Positions 1-4,943 of a stretch of 6,185 nucleotides of DNA are shown piece after piece. Origin of the DNA: Actinomycetes bacterium (GTDB lineage: Bacteria > Actinomycetota > CALGFH01); contig JASLBL010000362.1 in NCBI GenBank assembly GCA_030146615.1, positions 1-6,185 on the forward strand, written 5' to 3'. Made by a program: the position numbers and the translations under genes. Below the pieces are notes generated by a model. It searched no databases and was not told the DNA's origin. It saw only the letters and a program-made list of their open reading frames with translations. Numbering within the stretch: the stretch's first letter is position 1; each line of letters opens with the position of its first letter.

Positions 1-335
1 AGGGCGGTGCGCAGCCCGTCCCAGCGGCGGCGGAACGGGTCGGCCACGGTCACGAACCGGCCGCCGGTGCGGACCATCGCCCCCGGGTAGAACGGGTGCA
101 GCTCCAGCTCCCGGTAGTCGAGGGCGTCGCCGGCCTCGGGATAGGCGGTCGGCAGGACCTGGAAGCCCCGGTCGAGCAGGAAGTCGTCGACCCGGTCGGT
201 GCGGACCCGGCCGCCGACCCCGTCGGTCGCCTCGAGCACGGTGGCGGCGACGCCCTTCTCGTGGAGGCGGCGGGCACAGCGCAGCCCGGCCAGCCCGGCC
301 CCGACGACGTAGACGCCGCCGTCCTTCGAGGCCAT
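1..335 (-). CDS. FAD-dependent oxidoreductase (amine oxidase / phytoene desaturase-like), N-terminal part
   Basis: Only the first 111 codons lie in the window; the gene runs off the left edge. The protein begins MASKDGG and goes straight into a Rossmann FAD/NAD-binding motif, VVGAGLAGL, with G12, G14 and G17. An acidic residue, E35, follows at the end of the second strand, where this fold contacts the adenosine ribose, and then GGRVRT at 41-46, the second FAD signature of the flavin amine oxidase superfamily. Further on, LDRGFQVLPTAYPEA and the PFYPGAMVRTGGRF region resemble the flavin oxidoreductases annotated as phytoene desaturase- or protoporphyrinogen oxidase-like. The ATG follows the ispH stop with no spacer and in the same frame, and no good Shine-Dalgarno sequence is visible, so translation is probably coupled to ispH. 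The start is well placed because the FAD motif begins eight residues in. Co-transcription with ispH suggests an isoprenoid, carotenoid or quinone substrate, but this is inference: the substrate-binding part is not in the window. Confidence 0.88.
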   Translation of the reverse strand, partial: MASKDGGVYVVGAGLAGLRCARRLHEKGVAATVLEATDGVGGRVRTDRVDDFLLDRGFQVLPTAYPEAGDALDYRELELHPFYPGAMVRTGGRFVTVADPFRRRWDGLRTA

Positions 336-1373
336 CTAGCCGCCGGGCCGTCCGACCGACCGGGGGACCATCCCGGCGGTCCCCCCGACGCCCCCGGCCC
401 GGACCGCCTCGGCGTCGCGTCGCAGCGTTCCCGGCAGGGCGAAGTGGACGTCCTCGGGGACGACCTCGACCTCGCGGACCTCGGTCGCGCCCCGCTCCCG
501 CAGCGCCGCGACCAGGTCGTCGACCAGCCACTCGGGGGCGGAGGCGCCCGAGCTGATGCCGACGGTGTCGACCCCCTCGAACCAGGCCGGATCGACCGAG
601 GAGGCCTCCGAGACCAGGTGGGCCTGGCAGCCGGCGGCCCGGGCGACCTCGACCAGGCGCACCGAGTTGGAGGAGTTCTCGGCCCCGATGACCAGGACCA
701 GCTGGCAGTCGCGGGCGAGGGTCTTGACCGCGGCCTGCCGGTTCTGGGTGGCGTAGCAGATGTCGTCGGAGCGGGGCCCGGCCAGCACCGGGAACCGCTC
801 CCGGAGGGCGCCGATCACCCCGGCCGTCTCGTCCACCGACAGGGTGGTCTGGGTGAGGTAGGCGACCCGCTCGGGGTCGGCGACCTCGACCCTGGCCGCC
901 TCGTCCTCGTCGCCGACCAGGTGGACGGCCCGGGGGGCGTGGCCCATGGTGCCGACGACCTCCTCGTGGCCCTCGTGGCCGACGAGCACGATGTCGTAGC
1001 CCTTGGCGGCGAACTTGCGCGCCTCCTGGTGGACCTTGGTCACCAGCGGGCAGGTGGCGTCGACCACCCGCAGGCCGCGGGTCTTGGCCTCGGCGTGCAC
1101 CGACGGGGCGACGCCGTGGGCCGAGAACACCACCGTCGCGCCCTCGGGCACCTCCTCGAGCTCGTCGACGAACACCGCCCCCCTGGTCTCGAGGTCCCTG
1201 ACCACGTGCAGGTTGTGGACGATCTGCTTGCGCACGTAGACCGGGGGGCCGTAGGTGGCCAGGGCGACCTCGACGATGTCGATGGCCCGCTCGACGCCGG
1301 CGCAGTAGCCGCGGGGCGCGGCCAGCAGCACTTGGCGGGGGGCTGTGAACGCTGGGATGGGGAGGCTGCTCAT
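336..1373 (-). CDS. ispH: 4-hydroxy-3-methylbut-2-enyl diphosphate reductase
   Basis: IspH (LytB) is the last enzyme of the MEP isoprenoid pathway. It reduces HMBPP to a mixture of IPP and DMAPP using a [4Fe-4S] cluster in the cytosol. The 345-residue product has all three cluster cysteines: C24 in APRGYCAGV, C108 in VDATCP and C206 in DDICYATQNRQ. Substrate-pocket residues known for the family are also present: H53 (VHN), H86 (SAHG), H136 and E138 (GHEGHEEV), T176 (TQTT), the S234-S235-N236 run, and S278 in SGASAPEWLV. The core ends near FALPGTLRRD at 320; a Gly-rich tail of about 25 residues follows, and there are about 12 extra residues before the core. The ATG is firm because an in-frame TAG lies four codons upstream, with no other start between. 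That TAG is part of the likely -10 box, so the mRNA is probably leaderless. The gene heads an operon with the FAD oxidoreductase. Confidence 0.97.
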   Translation of the reverse strand: MSSLPIPAFTAPRQVLLAAPRGYCAGVERAIDIVEVALATYGPPVYVRKQIVHNLHVVRDLETRGAVFVDELEEVPEGATVVFSAHGVAPSVHAEAKTRGLRVVDATCPLVTKVHQEARKFAAKGYDIVLVGHEGHEEVVGTMGHAPRAVHLVGDEDEAARVEVADPERVAYLTQTTLSVDETAGVIGALRERFPVLAGPRSDDICYATQNRQAAVKTLARDCQLVLVIGAENSSNSVRLVEVARAAGCQAHLVSEASSVDPAWFEGVDTVGISSGASAPEWLVDDLVAALRERGATEVREVEVVPEDVHFALPGTLRRDAEAVRAGGVGGTAGMVPRSVGRPGG

Positions 1374-1379
1374 GTGCCC

Positions 1380-1385
1380 ATTCTA
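1380..1385 (-). promoter_or_regulatory. -10 box of the ispH promoter (TAGAAT), leaderless type
   Basis: Read on the minus strand, TAGAAT matches the consensus TATAAT at five of six positions. It is followed by six bases (GGGCAC) and then the ispH ATG. A transcript starting about seven bases after the -10 box would begin at or next to the A of the ATG, the usual geometry of leaderless genes in actinobacteria. No ribosome binding site could fit. The nearest -35-like match (TCGACG at 1412-1407) is 21 bases away, which is too far to be convincing. Confidence 0.6.
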
Positions 1386-1392
1386 TCGGCGC

Positions 1393-1408
1393 CGGCCGCT
1401 GGCGGCCG
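1393..1408. promoter_or_regulatory. Palindrome in the divergent promoter region, possible operator
   Basis: CGGCCGC and GCGGCCG form a perfect seven-base inverted repeat around a two-base centre (TG). It lies between the two divergent -10 boxes, starting eight bases upstream of the ispH -10. The position would suit a regulator acting on ispH or on both promoters. GC-rich palindromes arise easily by chance in DNA of this composition, so this is only a candidate. Confidence 0.25.
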
Positions 1409-1415
1409 TCGAGCG

Positions 1416-1431
1416 CCGTCCGTGTGGACGG
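1416..1431. promoter_or_regulatory. Palindrome overlapping the -35 area of the PH operon promoter
   Basis: CCGTCC and GGACGG form a perfect six-base inverted repeat around GTGT. It covers the -35-like TGGACG of the rightward promoter, a common place for a repressor or activator site. Both arms fall outside any gene. No regulator family can be named from it, and chance is a real alternative. Confidence 0.25.
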
Positions 1432-1444
1432 GGGCCGCTGCCGA

Positions 1445-1450
1445 TAGGCT
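1445..1450 (+). promoter_or_regulatory. -10 box of the PH-domain operon promoter (TAGGCT), near-leaderless type
   Basis: TAGGCT fits the TAnnnT form of actinobacterial -10 boxes and sits nine bases before the ATG at 1460, giving a leader of roughly zero to three bases. GGGAG directly touches the ATG, too close to work as a Shine-Dalgarno sequence. A TGGACG at 1425-1430 resembles a -35 hexamer at four of six positions, but the 14-base spacing is short. The weaker -10 match makes this less certain than the ispH promoter; the mirrored sequence context supports it. Confidence 0.45.
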
Positions 1451-1459
1451 GGGCGGGAG

Positions 1460-1960
1460 ATGACCGACGCAACCGAGAGCTGGGTCGCGGCCAGGGAGCT
1501 CGACCGCCGCGTGGTGACCGTCTGGACCGTGCAGGAGGCGATCGGCTACGGGGTGCTCGCCCTGCTGGTGCTGGCCGTCGACGTCGGGGCCAGGCTGGCC
1601 GGGGTCGAGGTCCCCGGGCCGCCCGGGCTGGCCGCCGGGCTGGTCGCGGTCGCGGGCGGCGTGGCTGCCTGGTGGCTGCCGCGGGCCAACTACCGGGTCT
1701 GGCGCTACCAGGTCGCCGACGACGCCCTGGAGCTGCGCCACGGGATCGTCAAGCGAATCCACTCGGCCATCCCCTACTTCCGGGTCCAGCACATCGACGT
1801 GGCCCAGGGGCCGGTCGAGCGGGCCGTCGGCCTGGCCCGGCTGGTGGTGCACACGGCCTCGGCCGGCACCGACGCCACCATCCCCGGCATCGCCGCCACC
1901 GACGCCGAGGGCTTGCGGCGCCTGATCCTGGCCAGGGCCGGCCACGGCGATGCGGTCTGA
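1460..1960 (+). CDS. YdbS-like membrane protein with one bacterial PH domain
   Basis: The 166-residue product has a short N-terminal segment, two hydrophobic helices at about 22-46 and 56-73, and a single bacterial PH domain (bPH_2, formerly DUF304) at about 74-160. The domain shows the family pattern: YRVWRYQVADDALELRHGIVKR, split here as strand, turn and strand, then IPYFRVQHIDVAQGP, VERAVGLARLVVHTAS and IPGIAATDAEGLRRLI. Length and order match YdbS of Bacillus, which is also encoded just before a three-PH-domain partner. In Bacillus the ydbST pair is linked by published work to envelope stress and bacteriocin resistance; its biochemical role is not settled, and I make no firm claim for this organism. 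The ATG is chosen because an in-frame TAG at 1445-1447 excludes any earlier start. The 3' end overlaps the next gene by 11 bases, so the two are almost certainly co-translated. Confidence 0.88.
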   Translation: MTDATESWVAARELDRRVVTVWTVQEAIGYGVLALLVLAVDVGARLAGVEVPGPPGLAAGLVAVAGGVAAWWLPRANYRVWRYQVADDALELRHGIVKRIHSAIPYFRVQHIDVAQGPVERAVGLARLVVHTASAGTDATIPGIAATDAEGLRRLILARAGHGDAV

Positions 1961-3578
1961 GGAACCGGGCCAGCCCCCGCCGGACCTGCACCCGCCGTCG
2001 GCTCCAGACGCCGGGCCGCCGCCGGAGACGCCGGCGGTCCCGCTGGAGGGCGGGGGGCCGCGGCGGCTGCACGTGCTCAGCCCGGTGTTCTTCGCCGTCG
2101 GGCACGCCTGGCGACTGTGGCCGCTGGCCCTGCTGGTGGCGGCGCGGCGGCAGTTCTGGCTGCTCGCACTGGGGGCGCTGGTGCTGCTGGCCTGGAGCAC
2201 GATCGAGTGGCTGCGCCGGACCTATTCGCTGGAGGGCGGGGCCCTGCGGCTCGAGGAGGGGGTGCTGGCCCGCAAGCTCCGGGCGGTCCCGTTCGACCGG
2301 ATCCAGCAGGTCGACCTGGTCCGCAAGCCCCTGCACCGCCTGCTCGGGGTGGCCACCCTGCGGGTCGAGACGGCCGGGGGCGGGTCGGCCGCCGAGGTCG
2401 ACCTGGACGTGGTCACCCTCGACGAGGCCCGGGCCTTGCGGGCCAGCCTCCTCAAGGCCAAGGCCCGGCTGACGGCCGCCCCGGGCGGCCGGGCGGCCGA
2501 GGGGCAGGCGGCCGAGGGTGGGACGGCCGAGGGGCCGGCCACCGCCGGCCAGGCGGCGGCCGAGGCCGACCTGGACACGCCCAGGGCCGAGCGGGTGCTG
2601 CTGCGGCTCGGGCTGGGCGAGGTGATGCTGGCCGGGATCACCGGGTCGCGGGCGGCGGCCGCGCTGGTCGTGCTCGGCCCCCTCAGCCAGGCCAGCGACT
2701 GGTTCCCCGGCCTGTCCGACTGGCTGTTCGCGCGGTTCGACCCGGAGGCGGTCGCGCCGACCACCCCGGCCGCCTTCGCCGCCGTGGCCGTGCTCGGGGT
2801 GGTCGTGTGGCTGGGCCTGGCCGCCGGCTCCAGCATCGTGACCGACTACGGCTTCACCCTCGCCCGGGCCGGGAACGACCTGGTGGTGCGGCGCGGGCTG
2901 CTGGAGCGCCGGGAGGCGGTCCTGCCCCTGGCCCGGCTCCAGGTGGTCCGGATCGAGGAGTCGCTGCTGCGCCGGGCCCTCGGCCTGGCCTCGATCCGCA
3001 TCCAGAGCGCCGGCCGGACCGGCGGCGCCGACCAGACGGCCAGCCGCCTGGCCATCCCGATCCTCCAGCGTGTCCAGGTCAACCGGGTCCTGGAGGAGCT
3101 GCTGCCGGGGGCGACGCCGGTCCCGCGGCTGCTCCTCCCGCCGCCGGCGGCCCGCCGCCGGGCGGTGATCCGCAGCGTGCTGGTCGCGACCCTGCTCATG
3201 GCCGCGGTCGCCCTCCCCCTGTGGCGGCTGACTGCGCTGGACGTGCTGGCCGTCCCGGCGGCCCTGGCGGTGCTCGCCCCGCCCGTGCTCGCCCTGGCCG
3301 TGGCGCTCGGCCTGGCCGCCTACCGCAACCTCGGCCAGGCGACCCGCCAGGGCTTCCTCTACGCCCGGGTCGGGGTCGCCATCCGGGTCACCACCGCCGT
3401 CCCGGTCGCCAAGGCCCAGAGCGGCAGCGTCCGCTCCTCCCTGTTCCAGCGCCGAGCCGGCCTGGCCACCCTCCACGTCGACATCGCCGGCGGCGGCCCG
3501 ACCCCCCGCGTCCACGACGAGTCCGAGGGCACCGCCGAGCGCCTGCTCCAGGTGGTGCTCGGCCGCCAGCCGGGCTAG
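1950..3578 (+). CDS. YdbT-like membrane protein with three bacterial PH domains
   Basis: The 542-residue product starts with a Pro-rich, probably disordered segment (1-37) and RRLHVLSP. Two hydrophobic helices follow near 45-60 and 66-86, then PH domain 1 at about 88-171, with FDRIQQVDLVRKPLHRLLG. An Ala/Gly/Glu linker at about 174-208 leads to helices at about 225-245 and 274-296. PH domain 2 spans about 297-386, with LARLQVVRIEESLLRRALG. Helices at about 405-422 and 431-457 and PH domain 3 at about 460-537 complete the protein. This triple helix-pair plus PH layout is that of YdbT, partner of YdbS, and both probably form one inner-membrane assembly. The ATG at 1950 lies inside the 3' end of the preceding gene, with no good Shine-Dalgarno sequence, which suggests translational coupling. 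A GTG at 2073 is a less likely alternative start, because the Pro-rich leader is common in this family. The stop overlaps the convergent hutF stop. Confidence 0.88.
   Translation: MRSEEPGQPPPDLHPPSAPDAGPPPETPAVPLEGGGPRRLHVLSPVFFAVGHAWRLWPLALLVAARRQFWLLALGALVLLAWSTIEWLRRTYSLEGGALRLEEGVLARKLRAVPFDRIQQVDLVRKPLHRLLGVATLRVETAGGGSAAEVDLDVVTLDEARALRASLLKAKARLTAAPGGRAAEGQAAEGGTAEGPATAGQAAAEADLDTPRAERVLLRLGLGEVMLAGITGSRAAAALVVLGPLSQASDWFPGLSDWLFARFDPEAVAPTTPAAFAAVAVLGVVVWLGLAAGSSIVTDYGFTLARAGNDLVVRRGLLERREAVLPLARLQVVRIEESLLRRALGLASIRIQSAGRTGGADQTASRLAIPILQRVQVNRVLEELLPGATPVPRLLLPPPAARRRAVIRSVLVATLLMAAVALPLWRLTALDVLAVPAALAVLAPPVLALAVALGLAAYRNLGQATRQGFLYARVGVAIRVTTAVPVAKAQSGSVRSSLFQRRAGLATLHVDIAGGGPTPRVHDESEGTAERLLQVVLGRQPG
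2493..2537 (+). repeat. Three tandem 15-base in-frame repeats in the linker after PH domain 1
   Basis: The 10-base core CGGCCGAGGG recurs at 2494, 2509 and 2524, exactly 15 bases apart. It encodes three pentapeptides of the form (A/T)AEGx: AAEGQ, AAEGG and TAEGP (residues 182-196). The multiple of three keeps the frame, so copy number could change by slippage without breaking the protein. The segment lies in the low-complexity linker between the first PH domain and the next membrane helices and looks like a flexible spacer. Confidence 0.7.
3575..3578. other. Shared palindrome CTAG carrying both convergent stop codons
   Basis: TAG at 3576-3578 ends the rightward PH-domain gene; the complement of CTA at 3575-3577 ends the leftward hutF gene. 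The two genes overlap by four bases, tail to tail. There is no intergenic room for a terminator, so any termination signal for either operon must lie inside the opposite gene, and transcripts from both sides may overlap. Confidence 0.9.
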
Positions 3579-4912
3579 GCGGTCGCCAGCGCGGCGATCG
3601 CGCGGTCGAGGGCGGCGCCGACGTCGGGCACCAGCAGGTGGTGGCGGTCGCGGACCACCTGGCGGCCGGACACCACCACCGAGGTGACGTCGGCGGCGGT
3701 GGCCGCGAACACCAGCTGGTCGACGGCGTCGGCGGGCCGGGTGCCGGCCAGGCGGACCGAGCCCAGGTCGAGGGTGACCAGGTCGGCCAGCTGGCCGGGG
3801 GCCAGGCGGCCGGCCTCCCAGCCCAGGGCGGCCATGCCGGCCTCGGTGGCGGCGGCCAGGAGGTCGGCCGGCCGGTGATGGCCGCGGCGCCCGGTGACCA
3901 GGCGCTCGTCGAGCTCGACCGCCCTGGCCTCCTCGAACAGGTCGACGACGGCGTGGCTGTCCGACCCGAGGCAGAGGGGGCTGCCGGCGTCGGCCAGCGC
4001 CCGGGCGGGGCCGACCCCGTCGGCCAGGTCGCGCTCGGTGGTCGGGCAGAGGCAGACGGCGGTGCCGGTGGACCCGAGGAGGGCGATGTCCTGGCCGGTG
4101 AGGTGGGTGGCGTGGACGGCGGTGGTCCGGGGGCCGAGCACCCCGGCCGAGTGGGCCAGAGCGGCCGGCGTGCGGCCGGTGGCGGCCAGGCAGGCCTGGT
4201 TCTCGGCCGGCTGCTCGGACAGGTGCAGGTGCAGGGGGGCCCGGCGGTCCTCGGCCCAGGCGGCCACCGTGGCCATGGCCGCCGGGTCGACCGCCCGGAC
4301 GCTGTGGATGCCGGCGGCCACCCGGACCCCGGGCCGGTCCCGCAGGGCCCCGGCCCGCTCGGCCCAGGCGCCGGCGTCGCCGTCCCCGAAGCGGACCTGG
4401 GCGCCGGCCAGCGCCTGGCCGTCGAACCCGGCCCGCAGGTAGCAGGTGTCGATCAGGGTGAGCCGGACTCCGGCCCGGCCGGCCGCCTCGGCCAGCGCCT
4501 CCCCCATCCGGTTGGGATCGGCGTACGGCCGGCCGGCCGGGTCATGGTGCAGGTAGTGGAACTCCCCGACGGCGGTGATCCCGGCCAGGGCGATCTCGGC
4601 GTAGGTGGCCGTGGCCAGCTCCAGGTACCGGTCCGGGTCGAGGACGCCCGCGACCCGGTACATCAGCTCCCGCCAGCTCCAGAAGTCCCCTCCACCCCGA
4701 TGCGTGCGCCCGCGCAGCGCCCGGTGGAACGCGTGCGAGTGCCCGTTGGCCAGCCCCGGGACCGTGATCCCGCCCAGCCGGTCCGCCCCCACCGGCGGGT
4801 CGGCCCCCTCGGTCACGGCCGCGATCCGCTCCCCCTCGACGTCGACGAGGACCCGCTCGGCCACCCCCCGCTCGGGTCCCAGCCAGGCCAGGTCGGCGAA
4901 CCAGGCGCTCAC
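3575..4912 (-). CDS. hutF: Formimidoylglutamate deiminase
   Basis: HutF is a cytosolic, zinc-dependent amidohydrolase of histidine degradation. It converts N-formimidoyl-L-glutamate to N-formyl-L-glutamate and ammonia. The 445-residue product has the family length and motifs in order: PGLANGHSHAFHRALRGRT at about 52-70 (metal ligands H58 and H60), EFHYLHH at 117-123, GIHSVRAV at 201-208 (H203, R206), HLHLSEQPAENQACLAATGRTP (H230 as metal ligand, E233 as probable general base), H267 in VHATHL, CLCPTTERDLADG at 287-299, and LGSDSHAVVDLFEEAR with metal ligand D318. These equal the catalytic set described for Pseudomonas HutF, shifted by a few positions. The HSVRAV and SEQPAEN segments separate it from guanine deaminase and other relatives. 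The start is a GTG at 4912, as no other in-frame start precedes it; no Shine-Dalgarno sequence is visible in the 31-base gap from the upstream M20 gene, which is probably in the same operon. Confidence 0.95.
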   Translation of the reverse strand: MSAWFADLAWLGPERGVAERVLVDVEGERIAAVTEGADPPVGADRLGGITVPGLANGHSHAFHRALRGRTHRGGGDFWSWRELMYRVAGVLDPDRYLELATATYAEIALAGITAVGEFHYLHHDPAGRPYADPNRMGEALAEAAGRAGVRLTLIDTCYLRAGFDGQALAGAQVRFGDGDAGAWAERAGALRDRPGVRVAAGIHSVRAVDPAAMATVAAWAEDRRAPLHLHLSEQPAENQACLAATGRTPAALAHSAGVLGPRTTAVHATHLTGQDIALLGSTGTAVCLCPTTERDLADGVGPARALADAGSPLCLGSDSHAVVDLFEEARAVELDERLVTGRRGHHRPADLLAAATEAGMAALGWEAGRLAPGQLADLVTLDLGSVRLAGTRPADAVDQLVFAATAADVTSVVVSGRQVVRDRHHLLVPDVGAALDRAIAALATA

Positions 4913-4943
4913 GGCCGCGGGGGCCGCCGGGACCGGCCGGGGG

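Larger units (their letters stand above)
1376..1454. repeat. Inverted pair of 15-base promoter elements, GCCGATAGnnTGGGC
   Basis: The minus-strand copy (1390 to 1376) reads GCCGATAGAATGGGC and the plus-strand copy (1440 to 1454) reads GCCGATAGGCTGGGC. They match at 13 of 15 positions, point outward and are separated by 49 bases. Each contains the -10 box of the gene it faces. The symmetry centre, near 1415, almost coincides with the midpoint between the two start codons. The conserved part extends beyond the -10 hexamer on both sides, so the pair may be more than two core promoters, for example a shared sigma factor or regulator recognition element. Confidence 0.65.

Noticed and set aside
1370..1381. 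A three-codon upstream ORF (ATG GGC ACA TGA) overlapping the ispH start on the minus strand
   Set aside because: If the -10 box at 1385-1380 is used, transcription starts after this ATG, so the mini-ORF would not be on the mRNA. Such short ORFs are also frequent by chance.
96..1463. A 455-residue open frame antisense to ispH and the oxidoreductase
   Set aside because: Its translation is low-complexity Gly/Asp/Val/Leu-rich with no domain; the opposite strand encodes clear IspH and FAD motifs. Stop codons are rare in all frames at this GC content.
1749..3515. A 588-residue minus-strand open frame opposite the PH-domain genes
   Set aside because: It is rich in Gln, Gly, Arg and Pro with no domain or conserved motif, and the plus strand has a coherent membrane/PH architecture.
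4913..4943. GC-rich inverted segments between the M20 gene and hutF as a terminator or promoter
   Set aside because: The 31 bases are almost all G and C with no T-run and no -10-like sequence; they look like a plain operon spacer.
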